Assembly (NCBI GenBank): GCA_946482335.1
Contig: CAMLRG010000107.1
Span: forward strand, 1 to 18,115
From: an uncultured Duganella sp.
Lineage (GTDB): Bacteria > Pseudomonadota > Gammaproteobacteria > Burkholderiales > Burkholderiaceae
DNA: 18,115 nt
Direction: 5' to 3'
The notes under the pieces are model-generated. The model was not told the origin of the DNA, ran no database searches, and was given only the letters and a program-made list of their open reading frames with translations. Both the position numbers and the translations under genes were made by a program. Each line of letters opens with the position of its first letter. Position 1 is the first letter of the stretch. Shown here in pieces: positions 1 to 8,621 of the stretch.

Positions 1-382
1 CCACCACGATGCATTGGCTGCCGTGCTTCTGCGACGCTTCGTACACCAGTTGCGGATTGTTGACCGCCGAGGTGTTCATGCTGACCTTGTCCGCGCCCGC
101 GTTGAGCAGGCGGCGCACGTCGGCCACCTGGCGCACGCCGCCGCCCACGGTCAGCGGGATGAACACTTGCGAGGCCACCGCTTCGATGATGTGCAGGATC
201 AGGTCGCGGTTGTCGCTCGAGGCGGTGATGTCGAGGAAGGTCAGTTCGTCGGCACCCTGCTCGTCGTAGCGGCGGGCGATTTCCACCGGATCGCCGGCGT
301 CGCGCAATTCGGTGAAATTGACCCCTTTGACGACGCGGCCGTCGGTCACGTCGAGGCAGGGGATGATGCGTTTAGCCAGCAT
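1..382 (-). CDS. hisF: Imidazole glycerol phosphate synthase cyclase subunit HisF (partial, 3' end outside window)
   Basis: This is the cyclase half of the cytosolic HisF-HisH complex. It uses ammonia made by HisH to turn PRFAR into imidazole glycerol phosphate and AICAR. The first 127 residues are visible and the gene runs off the window at its 3' end. The N-terminus [12 protein letters not shown] is characteristic, with catalytic Asp11 in CLDV. It is followed by the (beta-alpha)8-barrel segments [16 protein letters not shown] and KVSMNTSAV. The ATG at 382 lies 5 bp after the hisA stop codon, so translation is probably coupled to hisA. hisI and hisE are expected beyond the window edge, by analogy with related operons. 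Identification is secure. Confidence 0.97.
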   Translation of the reverse strand, partial: MLAKRIIPCLDVTDGRVVKGVNFTELRDAGDPVEIARRYDEQGADELTFLDITASSDNRDLILHIIEAVASQVFIPLTVGGGVRQVADVRRLLNAGADKVSMNTSAVNNPQLVYEASQKHGSQCIVV

Positions 383-387
383 ATTGA

Positions 388-1152
388 TTACTCGGAGAGT
401 TCATCGGCGCGTTCCTGGGCCGATGCCAGGTCCAGCGTGCCTTCGTAGATCGAGCGGCCGCAGATCACGCCTTCGATGCCTTCGTCCTGCACCGCGCACA
501 GGGCTTCCACGTCCTTGATGGTGTGCACGCCGCCGGAAGCGATGACCGGGATCTTCACCGCCTGCGCCAGGCGCACGGTGGCTTCGATATTCACGCCGCC
601 CATCATGCCGTCGCGGCCGATGTCGGTGTAGATGATGGATTCGACGCCATAGCCTTCGAATTTCTGCGCCAGGTCGATCACTTCGTGGCCGGACATCTTG
701 CTCCAGCCGTCGGTGGCCACCTTGCCGTCCTTGGCATCGAGGCCGACGATGATGTGGCCCGGGAAGGCGCCGCAGGCATCCTGCAGGAAGCCGGGGCTCT
801 TCACGGCCGCGGTGCCGATGATGATGTAGCTGATGCCGTCGTCGAGGTAGCGCTCGATGGTGTCCAGGTCGCGGATGCCGCCGCCCAGCTGCACCGGAAT
901 CTCGGGCAGGTCGAATTCTTCGGCATAGTCTTGCACGGCCTTGACGATGGCCTTCACCGCGCCTTCGTTCTTCGGCTTGCCGGCAAAGGCGCCGTTCAGG
1001 TCCACCAGGTGCAGGCGGCGCGCGCCTTGCTCCAGCCAATGGCGCGCCATCTTGCCCGGGTCGTCGGAGAAGACGGTTGCATTTTCCATATCGCCCTGTT
1101 TCAGGCGAACGCAGTGACCATCCTTGAGGTCGATAGCAGGAATGAGCAGCAT
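388..1152 (-). CDS. hisA: ProFAR isomerase HisA
   Basis: HisA catalyses the Amadori rearrangement of ProFAR to PRFAR, the fourth step of histidine synthesis, in the cytosol. The 254-aa length is typical. The protein starts [12 protein letters not shown], with catalytic Asp8. A second aspartate, Asp139 in VGLDAKDG, and the phosphate-binding segments QLGGGIRD and TDIGRDGM fit the family's (beta-alpha)8 barrel. The frame stays open upstream to about 1545, but that part overlaps hisH and has no HisA similarity, so the ATG at 1152 is chosen. The gene begins 16 bp after the hisH stop and ends 5 bp before hisF. No odd residues or truncation were seen. Confidence 0.97.
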   Translation of the reverse strand: MLLIPAIDLKDGHCVRLKQGDMENATVFSDDPGKMARHWLEQGARRLHLVDLNGAFAGKPKNEGAVKAIVKAVQDYAEEFDLPEIPVQLGGGIRDLDTIERYLDDGISYIIIGTAAVKSPGFLQDACGAFPGHIIVGLDAKDGKVATDGWSKMSGHEVIDLAQKFEGYGVESIIYTDIGRDGMMGGVNIEATVRLAQAVKIPVIASGGVHTIKDVEALCAVQDEGIEGVICGRSIYEGTLDLASAQERADELSE

Positions 1153-1168
1153 GATGTTGTTCTTGAGG

Positions 1169-1810
1169 TTAAGGATTCCAGTGGATGAAATTTTTGTACA
1201 GTTGCAAGCCGGTGGCGGCACTCTTTTCAGGGTGGAACTGTGTGGCAAAAATATTGTCGCGGGCGACGGCGCAGCAGAAGGCTTGGCCGTACATGGTTTC
1301 GCCGACGCTGTGCGCATCGACTTCGGGCTGCGCGAAATAGCTGTGCACGAAGTAGAACCAGGCATTGTCGGGAATGCCTTCCCACATGGCGTGCGGCACG
1401 CGCTGGCGCACCTGGTTCCAGCCCATCTGCGGCACCTTGAAGCGCGAACCGTCTTCCTGCAGCCGGCCGTCGAGCTGGAAACGCACCACCTTGCCCGGCA
1501 ACAGGCCCAGGCCCGGCGTATTGCCGCCCTCTTCGCTGGCGTCAAACAGCATTTGCTCGCCGACGCACACGCCCATCATGGGCTTGGCGGCGGCGGCGCG
1601 CATCAGCGCTTCCTGCACGCCGGATTCGCGCAGGCTGGCCATGCAGTCGCGCATGGCGCCCTGGCCGGGCAGCACGATGCGCTCGGCGGCATCGATGGCG
1701 GCGGGATCGCCGGAGATCAGCACATCGGCTTCGGGCGCGACCGCGCGCAATGCCTGCGCCACGGAGCGCAGGTTACCCATGCCGTAATCGACTACTACGA
1801 TTTTTTTCAT
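1169..1810 (-). CDS. hisH: Imidazole glycerol phosphate synthase glutaminase subunit HisH
   Basis: HisH is a class I glutamine amidotransferase. It hydrolyses glutamine and passes ammonia to HisF. The protein is 213 aa. The nucleophile is Cys82 in GVCVGEQM, and the His193/Glu195 pair lies in QFHPEKS. The oxyanion strand is LPGQGAM. The ATG at 1810 gives the usual [14 protein letters not shown] start; the frame extends to about 1933, but only as antisense-quality sequence overlapping hisB. No clear Shine-Dalgarno sequence precedes the start. The first codons contain a run of seven A (ATGAAAAAAATC), a possible slippage-prone spot. The gene starts 20 bp after hisB and precedes hisA by 16 bp. Confidence 0.97.
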   Translation of the reverse strand: MKKIVVVDYGMGNLRSVAQALRAVAPEADVLISGDPAAIDAAERIVLPGQGAMRDCMASLRESGVQEALMRAAAAKPMMGVCVGEQMLFDASEEGGNTPGLGLLPGKVVRFQLDGRLQEDGSRFKVPQMGWNQVRQRVPHAMWEGIPDNAWFYFVHSYFAQPEVDAHSVGETMYGQAFCCAVARDNIFATQFHPEKSAATGLQLYKNFIHWNP

Positions 1811-1830
1811 GTCAGTCAGCCGTGTTTTCG

Positions 1831-2421
1831 CTACAGGCTTCCTTTGGTGGACGGGATGGCGCCGGCGGCACGCGGATCGAGCTCGGTGGCCATGCGCAGC
1901 GCGCGGCCGAAAGCCTTGAACACGGTTTCGCACTGGTGGTGTGCATTGGTGCCGCGCAGGTTGTCGATATGCAGCGTGACTTGCGCGTGGTTGACGAAGC
2001 CGCGGAAGAATTCCAGCGTCAGGTCGACGTCGAAGGCGCCGATCATCGCGCGCGTGAACGGGATGTGGTATTCGATGCCGGGGCGGCCGGAAAAGTCGAT
2101 CACCACGCGCGACAGCGCCTCGTCCAGCGGCACGTAGGCGTGGCCGTAGCGGCGGATGCCTTTCTTGTCGCCGATCGCCTTGGCGATCGCCATGCCGAGC
2201 GTGATGCCGACGTCTTCCACCGTGTGGTGGTTGTCGATATGGGTGTCGCCGGTGGCTTCGATATCGAGGTCGATCAGCCCGTGACGGGCGATCTGGTCCA
2301 GCATATGGTCGAGGAAAGGCACGCCCGTGTTCAACTTCTGGACGCCGGTGCCGTCAAGGTTGACGGCAACGCGGACCTGGGTCTCGCTGGTGTGGCGAGT
2401 GATTTCTGCGGTGCGGTTCAT
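1831..2421 (-). CDS. hisB: Imidazoleglycerol-phosphate dehydratase HisB (monofunctional)
   Basis: HisB dehydrates imidazole glycerol phosphate to imidazole acetol phosphate with Mn(II). This 196-aa protein is the stand-alone dehydratase and lacks the N-terminal histidinol-phosphatase domain of the enterobacterial fusion, so the phosphatase must be encoded elsewhere. The two metal-binding repeats are visible: DNHHTVED (His65, His66, Glu69) and GTNAHHQCE (His161, His162, Glu165). FLDHML near residue 37 and the C-terminal STKGSL are family features. The start is the ATG at 2421, 12 bp after the hisC stop. The position between hisC and hisH is as expected for the operon. Confidence 0.97.
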   Translation of the reverse strand: MNRTAEITRHTSETQVRVAVNLDGTGVQKLNTGVPFLDHMLDQIARHGLIDLDIEATGDTHIDNHHTVEDVGITLGMAIAKAIGDKKGIRRYGHAYVPLDEALSRVVIDFSGRPGIEYHIPFTRAMIGAFDVDLTLEFFRGFVNHAQVTLHIDNLRGTNAHHQCETVFKAFGRALRMATELDPRAAGAIPSTKGSL

Positions 2422-2433
2422 GTTGGGTTTCGC

Positions 2434-3534
2434 TTAGGCTGCCAGAGCGGCTTTCAGGCCGTCCAGCATGATTGCGTTTTCCTCGGGCGTACTGACGGTG
2501 ATGCGCAGGCAGTTGGCCAGTACATTGTGCATTCTACCCACATTTTTGATCAATACCTTGCGTTCGAGCAGTGCAGCATGCACGCGCTCGGCGCTCGGGA
2601 CGCGAATGAGGATAAAGTTTGCCGCCGAGGGAAAAACATTGACACCCGGCAATTTCGCCATGGCGGCCGACAGCTCGCTGCGCTGTTGGCGCAGCAGGGC
2701 GGCCTGCTGGTTCAGGATCTCGAGGTGGTCGAGGCAGAATTCGGCGGCGGCCTGGGTCAGGACATTGACGTTGTAGGGTGGGCGGATCTTGTCGAATTGC
2801 TCCAGCAGGGCTGGCGCGCACGACATATAGCCCAGGCGGATGCCCGCCAGGCCAAGTTTCGACAGGGTGCGCATGACGATCAGGTTGGGGAATTCGGGCA
2901 GGCGGCCCATGAAGCTCTGTTGCGCAAATGGCTCATAGGCTTCATCGACCACGCACAGGCCCTTGTCGCCCAGGGCACGGATCACTTGTTCGATATCGCC
3001 GGCGTCGAACAGGTTGCCGGTCGGATTGTTCGGGTAGGCCAGGAAGACCAGCGCCGGCTGGTGGCGGGCGATGGCGGCCAGCATGGCCGGCATGTCGAGC
3101 GTCAGGTCGTCTTTCAGCGGCACGCCGACGAAATCCATGCCGGCCACCATGGCCGAGCGCTGGAACATGACGAAGCTCGGCGCCGGCGCCAGCATCACGG
3201 CGCGGCGGCCTTCCGTCGGCTGCAGCGCGCAGGCTTGCGCCATGATGGCGATCAGCTCGTCCGAGCCATTGCCCAGCATGACGTCGTAGCCCGCCGGCAC
3301 GCCCAGTTTGGTGCGGATGCGTTGCTTGACGGTTTCATAGCTGGCCACGGGATAGCGGTTCAGCGCCACGGCCGCCAGGCGCTCCGCCAATTCATGATGC
3401 AGTTCGCTCGGCAGCACATACGGGTTCTCCATCGCATCCAGCTTCACGAATCCGCTGGCATCCGGCACATGGTAGATGTGGTCGGAACGCACATCGGACC
3501 GGATGGTGTTGGCGATAAGGCTGTCGAGGGACAT
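2434..3534 (-). CDS. hisC: Histidinol-phosphate aminotransferase HisC
   Basis: HisC is a PLP-dependent fold-type I aminotransferase that makes L-histidinol phosphate from imidazole acetol phosphate and glutamate. Visible motifs, numbered from the chosen start, are LDAMENPY near residue 35, YPNNPTGN near 168, VVDEAYEPF near 196 (PLP-ring aspartate) and the Schiff-base Lys226 in [15 protein letters not shown]. Two in-frame ATGs compete. The one at 3540 overlaps the methyltransferase stop (TAATG) but has an AGGAG only 2 nt upstream. The one at 3534 has the same AGGAG at 8 nt, the usual spacing, and is preferred, giving 366 aa. In this operon HisC follows a methyltransferase rather than directly following HisD. 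Confidence 0.96.
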   Translation of the reverse strand: MSLDSLIANTIRSDVRSDHIYHVPDASGFVKLDAMENPYVLPSELHHELAERLAAVALNRYPVASYETVKQRIRTKLGVPAGYDVMLGNGSDELIAIMAQACALQPTEGRRAVMLAPAPSFVMFQRSAMVAGMDFVGVPLKDDLTLDMPAMLAAIARHQPALVFLAYPNNPTGNLFDAGDIEQVIRALGDKGLCVVDEAYEPFAQQSFMGRLPEFPNLIVMRTLSKLGLAGIRLGYMSCAPALLEQFDKIRPPYNVNVLTQAAAEFCLDHLEILNQQAALLRQQRSELSAAMAKLPGVNVFPSAANFILIRVPSAERVHAALLERKVLIKNVGRMHNVLANCLRITVSTPEENAIMLDGLKAALAA

Positions 3535-3539
3535 CTGCA

Positions 3540-4397
3540 TTACTCCTGTTCTAAAGCCTCGCTAAGCGCCGGCGCATCTTTTGCCCTGCGCCCCTTGCGA
3601 GCTGGGGTCTGACCCTTCGGGTCTGACCCCGGTTTACCGGTTCCAGGCAACGCCGCCAGGCGCGCCCGAGCTATGTCGCAATACTCGGGATTCAACTCAA
3701 AGCCCACAAAATTCCGCCCGCACCGGCGCGCCGCGACCGCCGTGGTCCCGCTGCCCATGAACAAATCCATCACCACCCCATCCGGCGGGCAGCTGGCCTT
3801 GACCATGCGTTCGATAATTTCCAAAGGCTTTTGCGTCGGGTGATCGACCCGCTCCGCATGCTCCCGGTGCAAGCGCGATACGCTCCACAGGTCCTTGGGG
3901 TTGTAGCCCACTTCCAGCCATTTCGCGCCGACGAAGATCGAGCGCGAACGGGCCTTCTTGGTTTCGGCGTCGTACGGGATGCGCACGGCGTCGAGGTCAA
4001 AGTAATAATCCTTGCGGCGCACGAAGAAGCCAATGGTGTCGTGCACCGACGAGAAGCTGCGGGTACTGCCGCCCATGGAAGGCACGCGGCGGTCCCAGAT
4101 GATTTCATTCATCATCGTCATGCGCTTTTTCAGCATGACGAAAATCTCCGGCGAATAGCGCCAGGTCAGGAAGATGTACAGGCTGCCGTTCGGCTTCAGC
4201 TTCGGCAGCGCCGCATCGATCCACGCCTCCGTCCACGCCAGGTAGTCGTCCACCGACTGCTGGTCGGAAGCGTTGCCGTAATCCTTGCCCAGGTTGTAGG
4301 GCGGATCGGTCAGGATCAGGTCGACGGAACCGTCGGGCACGCGGGCCAGGCCGGCCAGCGCGTCCCCGCAGAAGACCTGGTTCTTCCAATCGCTCAT
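3540..4397 (-). CDS. Orphan beta-class DNA methyltransferase (N6-adenine or N4-cytosine) inside the his operon
   Basis: This 285-aa protein would transfer a methyl group from S-adenosylmethionine to an exocyclic amino group in DNA. Motif IV, DPPY (31-34), comes first. It is followed by a middle stretch likely to hold target recognition, then HPTQKP (186-191) and the SAM-binding motif [10 protein letters not shown] (211-219). That order defines the beta class. DPPY is compatible with N6-adenine or N4-cytosine methylation, and the target site cannot be read from sequence. The ATG at 4397 overlaps the hisD stop (ATGA); the open frame upstream lies inside hisD and is not used. The last 35 residues are a basic, low-complexity tail; residues 257-265 are encoded by a GGGTCTGACCC repeat pair. 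No restriction endonuclease gene lies in the window. Confidence 0.92.
   Translation of the reverse strand: MSDWKNQVFCGDALAGLARVPDGSVDLILTDPPYNLGKDYGNASDQQSVDDYLAWTEAWIDAALPKLKPNGSLYIFLTWRYSPEIFVMLKKRMTMMNEIIWDRRVPSMGGSTRSFSSVHDTIGFFVRRKDYYFDLDAVRIPYDAETKKARSRSIFVGAKWLEVGYNPKDLWSVSRLHREHAERVDHPTQKPLEIIERMVKASCPPDGVVMDLFMGSGTTAVAARRCGRNFVGFELNPEYCDIARARLAALPGTGKPGSDPKGQTPARKGRRAKDAPALSEALEQE
3604..3630. repeat. Paired GGGTCTGACCC repeats within the methyltransferase 3' end
   Basis: Two copies of the near-palindrome GGGTCTGACCC (3605-3615 and 3619-3629) are separated by TTC and flanked by one extra G and one extra C. The whole element is therefore almost a perfect inverted repeat and could fold into a hairpin. 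It lies in the coding region for the non-conserved tail of the methyltransferase and is read in frame as [10 protein letters not shown] related GGGGTCAG palindrome occurs at 11942-11958. It looks like a member of a dispersed intergenic repeat family that landed in a tolerant C-terminus; that interpretation is inference. Confidence 0.75.
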
Positions 4398-5698
4398 TTC
4401 AGGCGCAGCTCCGCGCTGCGGGCGTGCGCCTGCAAGCCTTCGCCATAGGCCAGTTCGGCCGCCACCTTGCCCAGTGTTTGGGCGCCGGCTTCGCTGACCT
4501 GGATCACGGAGGAGCGCTTCTGGAAGTCGTACACGCCCAGCGGCGACGAGAAGCGCGCGGTGCGCGAGGTCGGCAGCACGTGGTTCGGGCCGCAGCAATA
4601 GTCGCCCAGCGATTCGGACGAGAAGCGGCCCAGGAACATGGCGCCGGCGTGGCGGATCCGGTCGGCCCACTGCTGCGGGTTTTCGGCCGAGATCTCCAGG
4701 TGCTCGGCGGCGATGCTGTTGGCGATGGCGCAGGCTTCCGCCATGTCACGCACTTTCACCAGCGCGCCGCGGTCGCGCAGCGAGGTCTCGATGACGGCCT
4801 TGCGCGGCATGGTGGGCAGCAGCCTGGCGATGCTGGCTTCGACCTTGGCGATGTAGTCCGCGTCGGGGCACAGCAGGATGGCTTGCGCCAGCTCGTCGTG
4901 CTCGGCTTGCGAGAACAGGTCCATCGCCACCCAGCCGGGATCGGTGGTGCCGTCGCAGATCACCAGGATTTCGGACGGGCCGGCGATCATGTCGATGCCG
5001 ACGGTGCCGAACACGCGGCGCTTGGCCGAGGCGACGTAGGCATTGCCCGGGCCGACGATCTTGTCCACCGGTCGGATGGTCTCGGTGCCGTGCGCCAGCG
5101 CGGCCACCGCTTGGGCGCCGCCGATGCCGATCACGCGGGTCACGCCGGCAATGGCGGCGGCGGCCAGCACCATCTGGTTCTTCACGCCGTCCGGCGTCGG
5201 CACCACCATGATGATTTCCTGCACGCCGGCGACCTTGGCCGGCACGGCATTCATCAGCACCGAAGAAGGGTAGGCGGCCTTGCCGCCCGGGACGTAGATG
5301 CCGACCCGGTCCAGCGGCGTGATGCGCTGGCCCAGGATGGTGCCGTCGGCTTCGGTATAGGTGAAGCCTTGCAGCTCCTGCTTCTGGCGCTCGTGGAAAG
5401 CGCGGATGCGCTCGGCGGCGGTCTGCAGCGCGGCGCGCTGCGCGGCCGGCAGCGAGGCCAGCGCGGCTTCCAGCTCGGCCTGGCCGATGTCGAAGTCCGC
5501 CATGCCGGCGGCGTTCATGCGGTCGAAGCGGTTGGTGTATTCCAGCACGGCCTCATCGCCGCGCGCGCGCACGTCGGCGATGATCTTCGCCACGGCGCCT
5601 TCGATGGCGTCGTCGGTTTCGGCTTCAAAGGCCAGCAGCGCGTCGAGCGTTTCCTGGAAGTCGTCTTGGGTGGAGTCGAGTTTGCGGATCATGCTCAT
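4394..5698 (-). CDS. hisD: Histidinol dehydrogenase HisD
   Basis: HisD is a zinc enzyme that oxidises L-histidinol to L-histidine in two NAD-dependent steps, the last of the pathway. The 434-aa length is normal. Zinc ligands can be placed at Gln264 and His267 (SQAEHDE), Asp366 ([15 protein letters not shown]) and His425 (GLQAHARS). The catalytic Glu332-His333 pair is in AAEHLEIS. The motifs [15 protein letters not shown] and IDMIAGPSE are all present. The ATG at 5698 overlaps the hisG stop in an ATGA and follows an AAGG at about 5 nt; a second ATG two codons later is possible. Its own stop overlaps the methyltransferase start in another ATGA. Confidence 0.97.
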   Translation of the reverse strand: MSMIRKLDSTQDDFQETLDALLAFEAETDDAIEGAVAKIIADVRARGDEAVLEYTNRFDRMNAAGMADFDIGQAELEAALASLPAAQRAALQTAAERIRAFHERQKQELQGFTYTEADGTILGQRITPLDRVGIYVPGGKAAYPSSVLMNAVPAKVAGVQEIIMVVPTPDGVKNQMVLAAAAIAGVTRVIGIGGAQAVAALAHGTETIRPVDKIVGPGNAYVASAKRRVFGTVGIDMIAGPSEILVICDGTTDPGWVAMDLFSQAEHDELAQAILLCPDADYIAKVEASIARLLPTMPRKAVIETSLRDRGALVKVRDMAEACAIANSIAAEHLEISAENPQQWADRIRHAGAMFLGRFSSESLGDYCCGPNHVLPTSRTARFSSPLGVYDFQKRSSVIQVSEAGAQTLGKVAAELAYGEGLQAHARSAELRLK

Positions 5699-6345
5699 TT
5701 CGCCTTCGCCGCGGAGGCGCGTTCAAATGCTTCGATAATCGGTTGCAGGCGGGCGCGCTTGAGTTTGAGCGCAGCCTGGTTGACCACCAGGCGGGAAGAG
5801 ATATCCATGATCTCTTCCACTTCCACCAGGTTGTTGGCGCGCAGGGTGCTGCCGGTCGACACCACGTCGACGATGGCGTCGGACAGGCCGACCAGCGGCG
5901 CCAGCTCCATCGAGCCGTACAGCTTGATCAGGTCGACGTGCACGCCCTTCTTGGCGAAGTGTTCGCGCGCGATGGAGGTGAACTTGGTGGCCACGCGCAG
6001 GCGTGCGCCCTGGCGCACCGCCGTCTCGTAGTCGAAACCGGAGCGCGCCGCCACCGACATGCGGCATTTGGCGATCTGCAGGTCCACCGGCTGGTACAGG
6101 CCTTCGCCGCCATGCTCCAGCAAGACATCCTTGCCCGCCACGCCGAAGTCCGCCGCGCCATGCTGCACGTAGGTCGGCACGTCGGACGCGCGTACGATCA
6201 GCACGCGGATGCCGGGGTCCGAGGTAGGCAGGATCAGCTTGCGGGAGGTTTCCGGATTCTCGGTGACGGTGATGCCGGCCGCTTCCAGCAGCGGCATGGT
6301 GTCTTCGAAGATCCGGCCTTTCGACAGGGCGAGGATGAGTTCCAT
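5695..6345 (-). CDS. hisG: ATP phosphoribosyltransferase catalytic subunit HisG (short form)
   Basis: HisG condenses ATP and PRPP, the first and feedback-controlled step of histidine synthesis. At 216 aa this is the short form, lacking the C-terminal histidine-binding domain of long HisG. Short HisG proteins are known to work with HisZ, a HisRS-like regulatory subunit, which is not in the window. Visible features are LALSKGRI at the N-terminus, [10 protein letters not shown] near residue 70 and the PRPP-binding stretch [18 protein letters not shown] near 155-172. The ATG at 6345 lies only 3 bp after the murA stop with no clear Shine-Dalgarno, which suggests re-initiation by ribosomes finishing murA. 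The 4-bp overlap with hisD continues this coupling. Confidence 0.96.
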   Translation of the reverse strand: MELILALSKGRIFEDTMPLLEAAGITVTENPETSRKLILPTSDPGIRVLIVRASDVPTYVQHGAADFGVAGKDVLLEHGGEGLYQPVDLQIAKCRMSVAARSGFDYETAVRQGARLRVATKFTSIAREHFAKKGVHVDLIKLYGSMELAPLVGLSDAIVDVVSTGSTLRANNLVEVEEIMDISSRLVVNQAALKLKRARLQPIIEAFERASAAKAK

Positions 6346-6348
6346 TGT

Positions 6349-7599
6349 TTATTTGATACGGGTGATATTGGCGCCAACGGCGGACAGCTTGACTTCCATG
6401 CGGTCGTAACCGCGGTCCAGGTGATAGATACGGTCGACCAGGGTTTCGCCCTTGGCGGCCAGGCCGGCAATCACCAGTGAAGCCGAAGCGCGCAAGTCGG
6501 TCGCCATCACGGGCGCACCGATCAATTGCTCCACGCCGTCGATGTAGGCCGTGTTGCCGTCGATGGAAATCTTCGAGCCCAGGCGGTTCATTTCCTGCAC
6601 GTGCATGAAGCGGTTCTCGAAAATGGTTTCGGTCACTTTGCTGCTGCCGCTGGCGATCAGGTTCACGGCCATGAACTGCGCCTGCATATCGGTCGGGAAG
6701 CCCGGGTACTCGGTGGTGCGGAAGGAGACCGGCTTCGGGCGCTGGTCCATGCGCGCGCGGATCCAGTTGTCGCCAACGGTCAATTCCACGCCCATCTCGC
6801 GCAGCTTGTCCAGCGCCACGTCGAAGATGTCGGTGCGCGTGTTGCGGATGGTGATGTCGCCACCCGCAGCCGCCACCGCGCACAGGAAGGTCGCCGCTTC
6901 GATACGGTCGGAAATCACTTCATGCTTGGCGCCGTTCAGCGCCGGAACGCCCTGGATCACCAGGCGGTCGGTGCCGATGCCTTCGATCTTCGCGCCCATC
7001 GCCACCAGCAGGTTGGCCAGGTCGGTCACCTCCGGTTCGCGCGCGGCGTTTTCCAGCACGGTCTCGCCTTCGGCCAGGGTGGCGGCCATCAGCAGGTTTT
7101 CGGTGCCGGTCACGGTGATCATGTCGGTCACGATGCGGGCGCCCTTCAGTTTCTTGCACTTGGCGTAGATGTAGCCGCCGTCAATGCTGATCTCGGCGCC
7201 CAGCGCGCGCAAGCCCTTGATGTGCTGGTCGACCGGGCGCGATCCGATGGCGCAGCCGCCCGGCAGCGATACCTTGGCTTCGCCAAAGCGCGCCAGCAGC
7301 GGCCCCAGTACCAGGATCGATGCACGCATGGTCTTCACCAGCTCGTACGGCGCTTCGTACTTGCTGATCTTCGAACCGTTCAGCGTGACCTTCTCGCCGT
7401 CCTGTTCGACCGACAGGCCGGTCTGGCGCAGCAGCTTGAGCATGGTGGCCACGTCGTGCAGCAGCGGCACGTTGGTCAATTCCAGGTCGCCGGCAGTCAG
7501 CAGGCCCGCGCACAGGATGGGCAGGGCCGCGTTCTTGGCGCCGGAAATCTTGATGTCGCCGACCAGGCGCTTGCCACCGGTGATGAGCAGTTTGTCCAT
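6349..7599 (-). CDS. murA: UDP-N-acetylglucosamine 1-carboxyvinyltransferase MurA
   Basis: MurA transfers enolpyruvate from PEP to UDP-GlcNAc, the first committed step of peptidoglycan synthesis, in the cytosol. The 416-aa length fits the family. Lys22 in GAKNAALP and the catalytic, fosfomycin-target Cys116 in [13 protein letters not shown] are both present, so the protein should be of the fosfomycin-sensitive type. The inverse alpha-beta barrel repeats end with [12 protein letters not shown] and a basic C-terminus. The ATG at 7599 has an AAGGA 8 nt upstream; the frame stays open to about 7791, but only inside bolA. The gene is 5 bp downstream of bolA and 3 bp upstream of hisG, so it is probably co-transcribed with the his genes. 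Confidence 0.97.
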   Translation of the reverse strand: MDKLLITGGKRLVGDIKISGAKNAALPILCAGLLTAGDLELTNVPLLHDVATMLKLLRQTGLSVEQDGEKVTLNGSKISKYEAPYELVKTMRASILVLGPLLARFGEAKVSLPGGCAIGSRPVDQHIKGLRALGAEISIDGGYIYAKCKKLKGARIVTDMITVTGTENLLMAATLAEGETVLENAAREPEVTDLANLLVAMGAKIEGIGTDRLVIQGVPALNGAKHEVISDRIEAATFLCAVAAAGGDITIRNTRTDIFDVALDKLREMGVELTVGDNWIRARMDQRPKPVSFRTTEYPGFPTDMQAQFMAVNLIASGSSKVTETIFENRFMHVQEMNRLGSKISIDGNTAYIDGVEQLIGAPVMATDLRASASLVIAGLAAKGETLVDRIYHLDRGYDRMEVKLSAVGANITRIK

Positions 7600-7604
7600 G
7601 TGTC

Positions 7605-7841
7605 TTATCCTTGGTATTCGTCCGGGGTGAGGGTCTTCATCGACAATGCGTGAATCTCTTCGCGCATGCGGTCGCCCAGCGCGGCATACACCAGCTGGTG
7701 GCGCTGGATCAGGCGCTTGCCGGCAAAGGCGGGCGACACGATCAGCGCCTGGAAGTGCTGGCCGTCGCCTTCCACCTGCAGGTGGGTGCATTCGAGGCCG
7801 GCAGCGATATAGCTGTGGATTGCTTCTGGAGTAGTGGTCAC
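7605..7841 (-). CDS. ibaG: BolA family protein (IbaG/YrbA-like)
   Basis: This is a small cytosolic BolA-fold protein, the type that binds monothiol glutaredoxins and [2Fe-2S] clusters. IbaG of E. coli lies next to murA and is linked to acid stress, and the position is the same here. The 78-aa product contains the class II BolA core: [16 protein letters not shown], then [19 protein letters not shown] with its conserved RHQLVY helix, and the end segment [12 protein letters not shown]. The start is the GTG at 7841, which has GAGG 8 nt upstream and yields MTTTPEAI. A TTG further up at 7859 would touch the permease stop but has no better ribosome site. The key cluster-binding His in RHQ is present. 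Confidence 0.9.
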   Translation of the reverse strand: MTTTPEAIHSYIAAGLECTHLQVEGDGQHFQALIVSPAFAGKRLIQRHQLVYAALGDRMREEIHALSMKTLTPDEYQG

Positions 7842-7859
7842 TTTGGATACCTCAATCAA

Positions 7860-8621
7860 TCAGTGGCGCAGGCGGTAGCCGCTGCGCAGAAGTCGGATGG
7901 CAAGCAGCGCCAGCACCGCCAGGAAGGCGGAAACGATGGCGGCGCTGGTCCACGGGTTCACGTCGGACTGCCCGAAGAAACCGTAGCGGAAGCCGTCGAT
8001 CATGTAGAAGAACGGGTTCAGGTGCGATACGGTCAGCCAGAATGGCGGCAGCGATTTGATGGAATAGAACACGCCGGCCAAAAAGGTCAGCGGCACGATC
8101 AGGAAATTCTGGAACGCCGCCAACTGGTCGAATTTCTCGGCCCAGATGCCGGCGATCAGGCCCATGGTGCCAAGGATGGCCGCACCCAGCAGGGCAAACA
8201 CCAGGATCCACAGCGGGGCGGTGAAGCTCAGGTGCGCGAACCAGGCGGTAATGGCGAACACGCCGAAGCCGACCACGATGCCGCGTACCATCGACGCCAG
8301 CACGTAGGCGGAGAAAATCTCCCAGTGCGACAAGGGCGTCAGCAGCACGAACACCAGGTTGCCGGTGATCTTGGACTGGATCAGGGAAGACGACGAGTTG
8401 GCGAAGGCGTTCTGCAGGACGCTCATCATCACCAGGCCGGGGATCAGGAAGGCGGTGTAGGTCACGCCGGGATAGACCTCGACGTGGCCGGACAGCACGT
8501 GGCCGAAGATCAGCAGGTAGAGCATGGCCGTCAGGATCGGCGCGGCGATGGTCTGCGTGGCGACCTTGTAGAAGCGCAGCGTCTCCTTGTAGACCAGGGT
8601 GCGGAAGCCGGTGGTGATCAT
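7860..8621 (-). CDS. ABC-2 type transporter permease (YadH-like)
   Basis: This 253-aa inner-membrane permease partners the ATPase encoded just upstream. It shows about six hydrophobic segments: IAAPILTAMLYLLIFGHVL near residue 25, FLIPGLVMMSVL near 58, a long pair from 106 to 165, FLIVPLTFLAGVFYS near 188, and a C-terminal segment near 225-245. Amphipathic and polar loops lie between them, which is the ABC-2 pattern of polysaccharide and drug exporters such as YadH. The motif NPFFYMIDGFRYGFFG is typical of the family. The ATG at 8621 overlaps the ATPase stop (ATGA). The substrate cannot be deduced. Location between mla genes and murA suggests, but does not prove, a cell-envelope role. Confidence 0.9.
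   Translation of the reverse strand: MITTGFRTLVYKETLRFYKVATQTIAAPILTAMLYLLIFGHVLSGHVEVYPGVTYTAFLIPGLVMMSVLQNAFANSSSSLIQSKITGNLVFVLLTPLSHWEIFSAYVLASMVRGIVVGFGVFAITAWFAHLSFTAPLWILVFALLGAAILGTMGLIAGIWAEKFDQLAAFQNFLIVPLTFLAGVFYSIKSLPPFWLTVSHLNPFFYMIDGFRYGFFGQSDVNPWTSAAIVSAFLAVLALLAIRLLRSGYRLRH

Noticed and set aside
1811..1933. Upstream extension of the hisH frame
   Set aside because: It overlaps hisB and lacks HisH similarity; [10 protein letters not shown] at 1810 is the family start. The same logic removes extensions of hisA (to 1545), the methylase (to 4670), murA (to 7791) and mlaD (to 11941).
1750..3612. Plus-strand open frame of 620 codons opposite hisB and hisC
   Set aside because: Same reason: mirror of strongly conserved enzymes, odd composition, no ribosome site or recognisable motif.
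3540..4397. Complete restriction-modification system around the methylase
   Set aside because: Both neighbours are intact his genes and no nuclease-like frame exists in the window, so only an orphan methylase can be claimed.
4424..6031. Long plus-strand open frame (535 codons) opposite hisD and hisG
   Set aside because: It is antisense to two unmistakable genes, His/Ala/Gly-rich with no domain, and is the usual by-product of GC-rich codon bias.
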